From positions 30,289,282 through 30,353,281 of the forward strand of contig OY979718.1 in NCBI GenBank assembly GCA_963855995.1: a stretch of DNA of 64,000 nt, written 5' to 3'. Shown in pieces: positions 36,042-49,015 of this stretch. Every line of letters starts with the position of its first letter. The stretch's first letter is position 1. A program made the translations under genes and the position numbers. The notes beneath the pieces are model-generated. The model was not told the DNA's origin, searched no databases, and was given only the letters and a program-made list of their open reading frames with translations. The stretch comes from Muricea muricata. Its lineage: Eukaryota; Cnidaria; Anthozoa; Malacalcyonacea; Plexauridae.

Positions 36042-39000
36042 CTTTTAGTTGGTGATTTGAGCATGTTTTTACGTTCAAATCGCTTCTAGAACGCTTAAAA
36101 CGCGTTTTTGAGTGTTCTAAGATCGTTTCTTTTCAGTGTACAAGCAAGTTATAGGTTTCTCATTTCAACATGTCATTTCGCTCATCCCGTTGGTTTGAGG
36201 ACCGAAAACCTGATTCCCGACTTGCTAAGTTCTGCAATTTCCATTTAGAAGGTCTCTTTTAGGTCCATGATTGCGGTACATCATTGCGCTCAACTCGTTC
36301 ACTTTAGCACTGAAAACATCAATTTAAGCTCTAAAACGTCACCCTGATGGATTTAAAACGGCGATTTTAAGTTGGTGATTTGAGCATGTTTTTACGCTCA
36401 AATCATTTCTAGAACACTTAAAACGCAATTTTGCTGGTTCTAAGATCGTTTCTTTTCAGTTTACAAGAGAGTTATAGGTTTCTCTTGTCAACGGGTTACT
36501 TCGCTCATCTCGATAGTTTGAGCGCCGAAAACCTGATTCCCGACTTCCAAAGTTCTGCAATTTCCATCTATTAGGTCTCACTTAGGTCCGTGATTGCAGT
36601 ACATTATTGCGCTCAACTCGTTCACTTTAGCACTGAAAACATCATTTTAAGCTCTAAAACGTCACCCTGATCGATTTAAAACCGCAATTTTTCGTTGGCG
36701 ATTTGAGCATGTTTTTACGTTCAAATCGCTTCTAGAACGCTTAAAACGCGATTTTGATGGTTCTAAGATCGTTTCTTTTCTGCTTACAAAAAAGTTATAG
36801 GTTTCTCATTTCAACATGTCAATTCGCTCATCCCGATGGTTTGAGCGTCGAAAACCTGATTCCGGCCTTGCTAAGTTCTGCAATTTCCATTTAGAAGGTC
36901 TCTTTTAGGTCCGTGATTGCAGTACATCATTTCGCTCAACTCGTTCACTTTAGCACTGAAAACATCATTTTAAGCTTTAAAACGTCACCTTGATCGACAT
37001 AAAACGGCGATTTTAAGTTGGTGATTTGAGCATGTTTTAACCCTCAAATCGCTTCTAGAAGACTAAAAACGATATTTTGATGGTTCTGAGATCGTTTCTT
37101 TTCAGTTTACAAGAGAGTTATAGGTTTCTCATGTCAACGGGTTACTTCGCTCATCTCGATAGTTTGAGCGCCGAAAACATGATTCCCGACTTGCTAAGTT
37201 CTGCAATTTCCATTTATTAGGTCTCTTTTAGGTCCGTGAATGCAGTACATCATTGCACTCAACTCGTTCACTTTAGCACTGAAAACATCATTTTAGGCTT
37301 TAAAACGTCACCCTGATCGATTTAAAACAGCAACTTTTAGTTGGTGATTTGAGCATGTTTTTACGTTCAAATCGCTTCTAGAACGCTTAAAACGCGTTTT
37401 TGAGTGTTCTAAGATCGTTTCTTTTCAGTGTACAAGCAAGTTATAGGTTTCTCATTTCAACATGTCATTTCGCTCATCCCGTTGGTTTGAGGACCGAAAA
37501 CCTGATTCCCGACTTGCTAAGTTCTGCAATTTCCATTTAGAAGGTCTCTTTTAGGTCCATGATTGCGGTACATCATTGCGCTCAACTCGTTCACTTTAGC
37601 ACTGAAAACATCAATTTAAGCTCTAAAACGTCACCCTGATGGATTTAAAACGGCGATTTTAAGTTGGTGATTTGAGCATGTTTTTACGCTCAAATCATTT
37701 CTAGAACACTTAAAACGCAATTTTGCTGGTTCTAAGATCGTTTCTTTTCAGTTTACAAGAGAGTTATAGGTTTCTCTTGTCAACGGGTTACTTCGCTCAT
37801 CTCGATAGTTTGAGCGCCGAAAACCTGATTCCCGACTTCCAAAGTTCTGCAATTTCCATCTATTAGGTCTCACTTAGGTCCGTGATTGCAGTACATTATT
37901 GCGCTCAACTCGTTCACTTTAGCACTGAAAACATCATTTTAAGCTCTAAAACGTCACCCTGATCGATTTAAAACCGCAATTTTTCGTTGGCGATTTGAGC
38001 ATGTTTTTACGTTCAAATCGCTTCTAGAACGCTTAAAAGGTGATTTAGATGGTTTTAAGATCGTTTCTTTTCTGCTTACAAGAAAGTTATAGGTTTCTCA
38101 TTTCAACATGTCATTTCGCTCATCCCGATGGTTTGAGCGTCGAAAACATAATTCCGGCCTTGCTAAGTTCTGCAATTTCCATTTAGAAGGTCTCTTTTGG
38201 GTCCGTGATTGCAGTACATCATTTCGCTCAACTCGTTTACTTTAGCACTGAAAACATCATTTTAAGCTTTAAAACGTCACCTTGACCGACATAAAACGGC
38301 GATTTTAAGTTGGTGATTTGAGCATGTTTTAACGCTCAAATCGCATCTAGAAGACTAAAAACGCAATTTTGATGGTTCTAAGATCGTTTCTTTTCAGTTT
38401 ACAAAAGAGTTATAGGTTTCTCATGTCAACGGGTTACTTCGCTCATCTCGATAGTTTGAGCGCCGAAAACATGATTCCCGACTTGCTAAGTTCTGCAATT
38501 TCCATTTATTAGGTCTCTTTTAGGTCCGTGAATGCAGTACATCATTGCGCTCAACTCGTTCACTTTAGCACAGAAAACATCATTTTGAGCTTTAAAACGT
38601 CACCCTGATTGATTTAAAACGGCAACTTTTAGTTGGTGATTTGAGCATATTTTTACGTTCAAATCGCTTCTAGAACGCTTAAAAGGTGATTTTGATGGTT
38701 TTAAGATCGTTTCTTTTCTGCTTACAAGAAAGTTATAGGTTTCTCATTTCAACATGTCATTTCGCTCATCCCGATGGTTTGAGCGTCGAAAACCTGATTC
38801 CGGCCTTGCTAAGTTCTGCAATTTCCATTTAGAAGGTCTCTTTTAGGTCCGTGATTGCAGTACATCATTTCGCTCAACTCGTTCACTTTAGCACTGAAAA
38901 CATCATTTTAAACTCAAAAACGTCACCCTGATCGATTTAAAAACGGCGATTTTAAGTGTGTGATTTGAGCATGTTTTCACGCTCAAATCGTTCTAGAACG

Positions 39001-39918
39001 GGTAAAACGCAATTTTTTGAGGGTTCTAAGATCGTTTCTGTTCAGTTTACTAGAGAGTTATAGGTTTCTCATGTCAACGGGTTACTTCGCTCATCTCGAT
39101 AGTTTGAGCGCCGAAAACATGATTCCCGACTTGCTAAGTTCTGCAATTTCCATTTAGAAGGTCTCTTTTAGGTCCGTGAATGCAGTACATCATTGCGCTC
39201 AACTCGTTCACTTTAGGACTGAAAACATCATTTTAAGCTTTGAAACGTCACCCTGATTGATTTAAAACGGCAACTTTTAGTTGGGGATTTGAGCATATTT
39301 TTACGTTCAAATCGCTTCTAGAACGCTTAAAAGGTGATTTTGATGGTTCTAAGATCGTTTCTTTTCCGCTTACAAGAAAGTTATAGGTTTCTCATTTCAA
39401 CATGTCATTTCGCTCATCCCGATGGTTTGAGCGTCGAGAACCTGATTCCGGCCTTGCTAAGTTCTGCAATTTCCATTTAGAAGGTCTCTTTTAGGTCCGT
39501 GATTGCAGTACATCATTTCGCTCAACTCGTTCACTTTAGCACTGAAAACATCATTTTAAACTCAAAAACGTCACCCTGATCGATTTAAAACGGCGATTTT
39601 TAGTTGGTGATTTGAGCATGTTTTCACGCTCAAATCGTTCTAGAACAGGTAAAACGCAATTTTGATGGTTCTAAGATCGTTTCTGTTAAGTTTACTAGAG
39701 AGTTTTCGGTTTCTCATGTCAACGGGTTACTTCGCTCATCTCGATAGTTTGAGCGCCGAAAACATAATTCCCGACTTGCTAAGTTCTGCAATTTCCATTT
39801 ATTGTGTCTCTTTTAGGTCCGTCATTGCAGTACGTTATTGCGCTCAACTCGTTCACTTTAGGACTGAAAACATCATTTTAAGCTCTAAAACGTCACCCTG
39901 ATCGATTTAAAACAGCAA
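36042..39918 (+). repeat. 12-monomer higher-order repeat, copy 2 (3,877 bp)
   Basis: A near-identical copy of 32,165-36,041. It ends where CAGCAATATTTAG replaces CAGCAACTTTTAG at 39,919. Private changes include AACCCTCAAATCG near 37,041 and TTTAGGACTG near 39,213. Confidence 0.9.
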
Positions 39919-40984
39919 TATTTAGTTGGTGATTTGAGCATGTTTTTACGTTCAAATCGCTTTTAGAGCGTTTAAAACGCGATTTTTATGGTTCTAAGAT
40001 CGTTTCTTTTCTGCTTACAAGAAAGTTATAGGTTTCTCATTTCAACATGTCATTTCGCTCATCCCGATGGTTTGGGCGTCGAAAACCTGATTCCGGCCTT
40101 GCTAAGTTCTGCAATTTCCATTTAGAAGGTCTCTTTTAGGTCCGTGATTGCAGTACATCATTTCGCTCAACTCGTTCACTTTAGCACTGAAAACATCATT
40201 TTAAACTCAAAAACGTCACCCTGATCGATTTAAAAACGGCGATTTTAAGTGTGTGATTTGAGCATGTTTTCACGCTCAAATCGTTCTAGAACGGGTAAAA
40301 CGCAATTTTTTGAGGGTTCTAAGATCGTTTCTGTTCAGTTTACTAGAGAGTTATAGGTTTCTCATGTCAACGGGTTACTTCGCTCATCTCGATAGTTTGA
40401 GCGCCGAAAACATGATTCCCGACTTGCTAAGTTCTGCAATTTCCATTTATTGTGTCTCTTTTAGGTCCGTCATTGCAGTACGTTATTGCGCTCAACTCGT
40501 TCACTTTAGGACTGAAAACATCATTTTAAGCTCTAAAACGTCACCCTGATCGATTTAAAACAGCAATATTTAGTTGGTGATTTGAGCATGTTTTTACGTT
40601 CAAATCGCTTTTAGAGCGCTTAAAACGCGATTTTCATGGTTCTAAGATCGTTTCTTTTCTGCTTACAAGAAAGTTATAGGTTTCTCATTTCAACATGTCT
40701 TTTCGCTCATCCCGATGGTTTGAGCGTCGAAAACCTGATTCCGGCCTTGCTAAGTTCTGCAATTTCCATTTAGAAGGTCTCTTTTAGGTCCGTGATTGCA
40801 GTACATCATTTCGCTCAACTCGTTCACTTTAGCACTGAAAACATCATTTTAAACTCAAAAACGTCACCCTGATCGATTTAAAAACGGCGATTTTAAGTGT
40901 GTGATTTGAGCATGTTTTCACGCTCAAATCGTTCTAGAACGGGTAAAACGCAATTTTTTGAGGGTTCTAAGATCGTTTCTGTTC
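39782..40984 (+). repeat. 2-monomer duplication with the CAATTTTTTGAGGG variant, 648-bp period
   Basis: The length variant CAATTTTTTGAGGGTTC, two bases longer than CAATTTTGATGGTTC, occurs at about 40,303 and 40,951, and in the 12-monomer blocks at about 35,133 and 39,010. It ends where CAGTGTACAAGC follows at 40,985. Confidence 0.75.
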
Positions 40985-43900
40985 AGTGTACAAGCAAGTT
41001 ATAGGTTTCACATTTCAACATGTCATTTCGCTCATCCCGTTGGTTTGAGGACCGAAAACCTGATTCCCGACTTGCTAAGTTCTGCAATTTCCATTTAGAA
41101 GGTCTCTTTTAGGTCCATGATTGCGGTACATCATTGCGCTCAACTCGTTCACTTTAGCACTGAAAACATCAATTTAAGCTCTAAAACGTCACCCTGATGG
41201 ATTTAAAACGGCGATTTTAAGTTGGTGATTTGAGCATGTTTTTACGCTCAAATCGCTTCTAGAACACTTAAAACGCAATTTTGCTGGTTCTAAGATCGTT
41301 TCTTTTCAGTTTACAAGAGAGTTATAGGTTTCTCTTGTCAACGGGTTACTTCGCTCATCTCGATAGTTTGAGCGCCGAAAACCTGATTCCCGACTTCCAA
41401 AGTTCTGCAATTTCCATCTATTAGGTCTCACTTAGGTTCGTGATTGCAGTACATTATTGCGCTCAACTCGTTCACTTTAGCACTGAAAACATCATTTTAA
41501 GCTCTAAAACGTCACCCTGATCGATTTAAAACAGCAATTTTTCGTTGGCGATTTGAGCATGTTTTTACGTTCAAATCGCTTCTAGAACGCTTAAAACGCG
41601 ATTTTGATGGTTCTAAGATCGTTTCTTTTCTGCTTACAAGAAAGTTTTAGGTTTCTCATTTCAACATGTCATTTCGCTCATCCCGATGGTTTGAGCGTCG
41701 AAAACCTAATTCCGGCCTTGCTAAGTTCTGCAATTTCCATTTAGAAGGTCTCTTTTGGGTCCGTGATTGCAGTACATCATTTCGCTCAACTCGTTTACTT
41801 TAGCACTGAAAACATCATTTTAAGCTTTAAAACGTCACCTTGACCGACATAAAACGGCGATTTTAAGTTGGTGATTTGAATATGTTTTAACGCTCAAATC
41901 GCATCTAGAAGACTAAAAACGCAATTTTGATGGTTCTAAGATCGTTTCTTTTCAGTTTACAAAAGAGTTATAGGTTTCTCATGTCAACGGGTTACTTCGC
42001 TCATCTCGATAGTTTGAGCGCCGAAAACATGATTCCCGACTTGCTAAGTTCTGCAATTTCCATTTAGAAGGTCTCTTTTAGGTCCATGATTGCGGTACAT
42101 CATTGCGCTCAACTCGTTCACTTTAGCACTGAAAACATCAATTTAAGCTCTAAAACGTCACCCTGATGGATTTAAAACGGCGATTTTAAGTTGGTGATTT
42201 GAGCATGTTTTTACGCTCAAATCGCTTCTAGAACACTTAAAACGCAATTTTGCTGGTTCTAAGATCGTTTCTTTTCAGTTTACAAGAGAGTTATAGGTTT
42301 CTCTTGTCAACGGGTTACTTCGCTCATCTCGATAGTTTGAGCGCCGAAAACATGATTCCCGACTTCCAAAGTTCTGCAATTTCCATCTATTAGGTCTCAC
42401 TTAGGTCCGTGATTGCAGTACATTATTGCGCTCAACTCGTTCACTTTAGCACTGAAAACATCATTTTAAGCTCTAAGACGTCACCCTGATCGATTTAAAA
42501 CAGCAATTTTTCGTTGGCGATTTGAGCATGTTTTTACGTTCAAATCGCTTCTAGAACGCTTAAAACGCGATTTTGATGGTTCTAAGATCGTTTCTTTTCT
42601 GCTTACAAGAAAGTTATGGGTTTCTCATTTCAACATGTCATTTCGCTCATCCCGATGGTTTGAGCGTCGAAAACCTGATTCCGGCCTTGCTAAGTTGTGC
42701 AATTTCCATTTAGAAGGTCTCTTTTAGGTCCGTGATTGCAGTACATCATTTCGCTCAACTCGTTCACTTTAGCACTGAAAACATCATTTTAAGCTTTAAA
42801 ACGTCACCGTGATCGACATAAAACGGCGATTTTAAGTTGGTGATTTGAGCATGTTTTAACGCTCAAAAAGCTTCTAGAACACTTAAAACGCAATTTTGAT
42901 GGTTCTAAGATCGTTGCTGTTCAGTTTACTAGAAAGTTATAGGTTTCTTATGTCAACGGGTTACTTCGCTCATCTCGATAGTTTGAGCGCCGAAAACATG
43001 ATTCCCGACTTGCTAAGTTCTGCAATTTCGATTTATTGGGTCTCTTTTAGGTCCATCATTGCAGTACATTATTGCGCTCAACTCGTTCACTTTAGCACTG
43101 AAAACATCATTTTAAGCTCTAAAACGTCACCCTGAGCGATTTAAAACAGCAATTTTTAGTTGGTGATTTGAGCATGTTTTCACGCTCAAATCGTTCTAGA
43201 ACAGGTAAAACCCAATTTTGATGGTTCTAAGATCGTTTCTGTTAAGTTTACTAGAGAGTTTTCGGTTTCTCATGTCAACGGGTTACTTCGCTCATCTCGA
43301 TAGTTTGAGCGCCGAAAACATGATTCCCGACTTGCTAAGTTCTGCAATTTCCATTTATTGTGTCTCATTTAGGTCCGTCATTGCAGTACGTTATTGCGCT
43401 CAACTCGATCACTTTAGCACTGAAAACATCATTTTAAGCTCTAAAACGTCACCCTGATCGATTTAAAACAGCAATATTTAGTTGGTGATTTGAGCATGTT
43501 TTTACGTTCAAATCGCTTTTAGAGCGCTTAAAACGCGATTTTGATCGTTCTAAGATCGTTTGTTTTCTTCTTACAAGAAAGTTATAGGTTTCTCATTTCA
43601 ACATGTCAATTCGCTCATCCCGATGGTTTGAGCGTCGAAAACCTGATTCCGGCCTTGCTAAGTTCTGCAATTTCCATTTAGAAGGTCTCTTTTAGGTCCG
43701 TGATTGCAGTACATCATTTCGCTCAACTCGTTCACTTTAGCACTGAAAACATCATTTTAAGCTTTAAAACGTCACCTTGATCGACATAAAACGGCGATTT
43801 TAAGTTGGTGATTTGAGCATGTTTTAACGCTCAAATCGCTTCTAGAAGACTAAAAACGATAATTTGATGGTTCTAAGATCGTTTCTTTTCAGTTTACAAG

Positions 43901-44859
43901 AGAGTTATAGGTTTCTCATGTCAACGGGTTACTTCGCTCATCTCGATAGTTTGAGCGCCGAAAACATGATTCCCGACTTGCTAAGTTCTGCAATTTCCAT
44001 TTATTGTGTCTCTTTTAGGTCCGTCATTGCAGTACGTTATTGCGCTCAACTCGATCACTTTAGCACTGAAAACATCATTTTAAGCTCTAAAACGTCACCC
44101 TGATCGATTTAAAACAGCAATATTTAGTTGGTGATTTGAGCATGTTTTTACGTTCAAATCGCTTTTAGAGCGCTTAAAACGCGATTTTGATCGTTCTAAG
44201 ATCGTTTCTTTTCTGCTTACAAGAAAGTTATAGGTTTCTCATTTCAACATGTCAATTCGCTCATCCCGATGGTTTGAGCGTCGAAAACCTGATTCCGGCC
44301 TTGCTAAGTTCTGCAATTTCCATTTAGAAGGTCTCTTTTAGGTCCGTGATTGCAGTACATCATTTCGCTCAACTCGTTCACTTTAGCACTGAAAACATCA
44401 TTTTAAGCTTTAAAACGTCACCTTGATCGACATAAAACGGCGATTTTAAGTTGGTGATTTGAGCATGTTTTAACGCTCAAATCGCTTCTAGAAGACTAAA
44501 AACGATAATTTGATGGTTCTAAGATCGTTTCTTTTCAGTTTACAAGAGAGTTATAGGTTTCTCATGTCAACGGGTTACTTCGCTCATCTCGATAGTTTGA
44601 GCGCCGAAAACATGATTCCCGACTTGCTAAGTTCTGCAATTTCCATATATTAGGTCTCTTTTAGGTCCGTGAATGCAGTACATCATTGCACTCAACTCGT
44701 TCACTTTAGCACTGAAAACATCATTTTAGGCTTTAAAACGTCACCCTGATCGATTTAAAACAGCAACTTTTAGTTGGTGATTTGAGCTTGTTTTTACGTT
44801 CAAATCGCTTCTAGAACGCTTAAAACGCGATTTTGAGTGTTCTAAGATCGTTTCTTTTC
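40985..44859 (+). repeat. 12-monomer higher-order repeat (3,875 bp)
   Basis: This matches 44,860 onward. The rare TTTGAATATGTTTTAACGC occurs at 41,876 and 45,751, and GGTTCGTGATTGC at about 41,437 and 45,311. It contains a two-monomer duplication (GATCGTTCTAAG at about 43,543 and 44,190) that the next copy lacks. Confidence 0.87.
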
Positions 44860-47800
44860 AGTGTACAAGCAAGTTATAGGTTTCTCATTTCAACATCTCA
44901 TTTCGCTCATCCCGTTGGTTTGAGGACCGAAAACCTGATTCCCGACTTGCTAAGTTCTGCAATTTCCATTTAGAAGGTCTCTTTTAGGTCCATGATTGCG
45001 GTACATCATTGCGCTCAACTCGTTCACTTTAGCACTGAAAACTTCAATTTAAGCTCTAAAACGTCACCCTGATGGATTTAAAACGGCGATTTTAAGTTGG
45101 TGATTTGAGCATGTTTTTACGCTCAAATCGCTTCTAGAACACTTAAAACGCAATTTTGCTGGTTCTAAGATCGTTTCTTTTCAGTTTACAAGAGAGTTAT
45201 AGGTTTCTCTTGTCAACGGGTTACTTCGCTCATCTCGATAGTTTGAGCGCCGAAAACCTGATTCCCGACTTCCAAAGTTCTGCAATTTCCATCTATTAGG
45301 TCTCACTTAGGTTCGTGATTGCAGTACATTATTGCCCTCAACTCGTTCACTTTAGCACTGAAAACATCATTTTAAGCTCTAAAACGTCACCCTGATCGAT
45401 TTAAAACAGCAATTTTTCGTTGGCGATTTGAGCATGTTTTTACGTTCAAATCGCTTCTAGAACGCTTAAAACGCGATTTTGATGGTTCTAAGATCGTTTC
45501 TTTTCTGCTTACAAGAAAGTTTTAGGTTTCTCATTTCAACATGTCATTTCGCTCATCCCGATGGTTTGAGCGTCGAAAACCTAATTCCGGCCTTGCTAAG
45601 TTCTGCAATTTCCATTTAGAAGGTCTCTTTTGGGTCCGTGATTGCAGTACATCATTTCGCTCAACTCGTTTACTTTAGCACTGAAAACATCATTTTAAGC
45701 TTTAAAACGTCACCTTGACCGACATAAAACGGCGATTTTAAGTTGGTGATTTGAATATGTTTTAACGCTCAAATCGCATCTAGAAGACTAAAAACGCAAT
45801 TTTGATGGTTCTAAGATCGTTTCTTTTCAGTTTACAAAAGAGTTATAGGTTTCTCATGTCAACGGGTTACTTCGCTCATCTCGATAGTTTGAGCGCCGAA
45901 AACATGATTTCCGACTTGCTAAGTTCTGCAATTTCCATTTAGAAGGTCTCTTTTAGGTCCATGATTGCGGTACATCATTGCGCTCAACTCGTTCACTTTA
46001 GCACTGAAAACATCAATTTAAGCTCTAAAACGTCACCCTGATGGATTTAAAACGGCGATTTTAAGTTGGTGATTTGAGCATGTTTTTACGCTCAAATCGC
46101 TTCTAGAACACTTAAAACGCAATTTTGCTGGTTCTAAGATCGTTTCTTTTCAGTTTACAAGAGAGTTATAGGTTTCTCTTGTCAACGGGTTACTTCGCTC
46201 ATCTCGATAGTTTGAGCGCCGAAAACATGATTCCCGACTTCCAAAGTTCTGCAATTTCCATCTATTAGGTCTCACTTAGGTCCGTGATTGCAGTACATTA
46301 TTGCGCTCAACTCGTTCACTTTAGCACTGAAAACATCATTTTAAGCTCTAAGACGTCACCCTGATCGATTTAAAACAGCAATTTTTCGTTGGCGATTTGA
46401 GCATGTTTTTACGTTCAAATCGCTTCTAGAACGCTTAAAACGCGATTTTGATGGTTCTAAGATCGTTTCTTTTCTGCTTACAAGAAAGTTATGGGTTTCT
46501 CATTTCAACATGTCATTTCGCTCATCCCGATGGTTTGAGCGTCGAAAACCTGATTCCGGCCTTGCTAAGTTGTGCAATTTCCATTTAGAAGGTCTCTTTT
46601 AGGTCCGTGATTGCAGTACATCATTTCGCTCAACTCGTTCACTTTAGCACTGAAAACATCATTTTAAGCTTTAAAACGTCACCTTGATCGACATAAAACG
46701 GCGATTTTAAGTTGGTGATTTGAGCATGTTTTAACGCTCAAAAAGCTTCTAGAACACTTAAAACGCAATTTTGATGGTTCTAAGATCGTTGCTGTTCAGT
46801 TTACTAGAAAGTTATAGGTTTCTTATGTCAACGGGTTACTTCGCTCATCTCGATAGTTTGAGCGCCGAAAACATGATTCCCGACTTGCTAAGTTCTGCAA
46901 TTTCGATTTATTGGGTCTCTTTTAGGTCCATCATTGCAGTACATTATTGCGCTCAACTCGTTCACTTTAGCACTGAAAACATCATTTTAAGCTCTAAAAC
47001 GTCACCCTGAGCGATTTAAAACAGCAATTTTTAGTTGGTGATTTGAGCATGTTTTCACGCTCAAATCGTTCTAGAACAGGTAAAACGCAATTTTGATGGT
47101 TCTAAGATCGTTTCTGTTAAGTTTACTAGAGAGTTTTCGGTTTCTCATGTCAACGGGTTACTTCGCTCATCTCGATAGTTTGAGCGCCGAAAACATGATT
47201 CCCGACTTGCTAAGTTCTGCAATTTCCATTTATTGTGTCTCTTTTAGGTCCGTCATTGCAGTACGTTATTGCGCTCAACTCGATCACTTTAGCACTGAAA
47301 ACATCATTTTAAGCTCTAAAACGTCACCCTGATCGATTTAAAACAGCAATATTTAGTTGGTGATTTGAGCATGTTTTTACGTTCAAATCGCTTTTAGAGC
47401 GCTTAAAACGCGATTTTGATCGTTCTAAGATCGTTTCTTTTCTGCTTACAAGAAAGTTATAGGTTTCTCATTTCAACATGTCAATTCGCTCATCCCGATG
47501 GTTTGAGCGTCGAAAACCTGATTCCGGCCTTGCTAAGTTCTGCAATTTCCATTTAGAAGGTCTCTTTTAGGTCCGTGATTGCAGTACATCATTTCGCTCA
47601 ACTCGTTCACTTTAGCACTGAAAACATCATTTTAAGCTTTAAAACGTCACCTTGATCGACATAAAACGGCGATTTTAAGTTGGTGATTTGAGCATGTTTT
47701 AACGCTCAAATCGCTTCTAGAAGACTAAAAACGATAATTTGATGGTTCTAAGATCGTTTCTTTTCAGTTTACAAGAGAGTTATAGGTTTCTCATGTCAAC

Positions 47801-48088
47801 GGGTTACTTCGCTCATCTCGATAGTTTAAGCGCCGAAAACATGATTCCCGACTTGCTAAGTTCTGCAATTTCCATATATTAGGTCTCTTTTAGGTCCGTG
47901 AATGCAGTACATCATTGCACTCAACTCGTTCACTTTAGCACTGAAAACATCATTTTAGGCTTTAAAACGTCACCCTGATCGATTTAAAACAGCAACTTTT
48001 AGTTGGTGATTTGAGCTTGTTTTTACGTTCAAATCGCTTCTAGAACGCTTAAAACGCGATTTTGAGTGTTCTAAGATCGTTTCTTTTC
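44860..48088 (+). repeat. 10-monomer counterpart of the preceding repeat (3,229 bp)
   Basis: The same order as 40,985-44,859 without the internal two-monomer duplication. The start of a further copy follows at 48,089, sharing CAACATCTCATTTCG (44,892 and 48,121) and AACTTCAATTTAAG (about 45,050 and 48,279). Confidence 0.87.
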
Positions 48089-49015
48089 AGTGTACAAGCA
48101 AGTTATAGGTTTCTCATTTCAACATCTCATTTCGCTCATCCCGTTGGTTTGAGGACCGAAAACCTGATTCCCGACTTGCTAAGTTCTGCAATTTCCATTT
48201 AGAAGGTCTCTTTTAGGTCCATGATTGCGGTACATCATTGCGCTCAACTCGTTCACTTTAGCACTGAAAACTTCAATTTAAGCTCTAAAACGTCACCCTG
48301 ATGGATTTAAAACGGCGATTTTAAGTTGGTGATTTGAGCATGTTTTTACGCTCAAATCGCTTCTAGAACACTTAAAACGCAATTTTGCTGGTTCTAAGAT
48401 CGTTTCTTTTCAGTTTACAAGAGAGTTATAGGTTTCTCTTGTCAACGGGTTACTTCGCTCATCTCGATAGTTTGAGCGCCGAAAACCTGATTCCCGACTT
48501 CCAAAGTTCTGCAATTTCCATCTATTAGGTCTCACTTAGGTCCGTGATTGCAGTACATTATTGCGCTCAACTCGTTCACTTTAGCACTGAAAACATCATT
48601 TTAAGCTCTAAAACGTCACCCTGATCGATTTAAAACAGCAATTTTTCGTTGGCGATTTGAGCATGTTTTTACGTTCAAATCGCTTCTAGAACGCTTAAAA
48701 CGCGATTTTGATGGTTCTAAGATCGTTTCTTTTCTGCTTACAAGAAAGTTTTAGGTTTCTCATTTCAACATGTCATTTCGCTCATCCCAATGGTTTGAGC
48801 GTCGAAAACCTAATTCCGGCCTTGCTAAGTTCTGCAATTTCCATTTAGAAGGTCTCTTTTGGGTCCGTGATTGCAGTACATCATTTCGCTCAACTCGTTT
48901 ACTTTAGCACTGAAAACATCATTTTAAGCTTTAAAACGTCACCTTGACCGACATAAAACGGCGATTTTAAGTTGGTGATTTGAGCATGTTTTAACGCTCA
49001 AATCGCATCTAGAAG

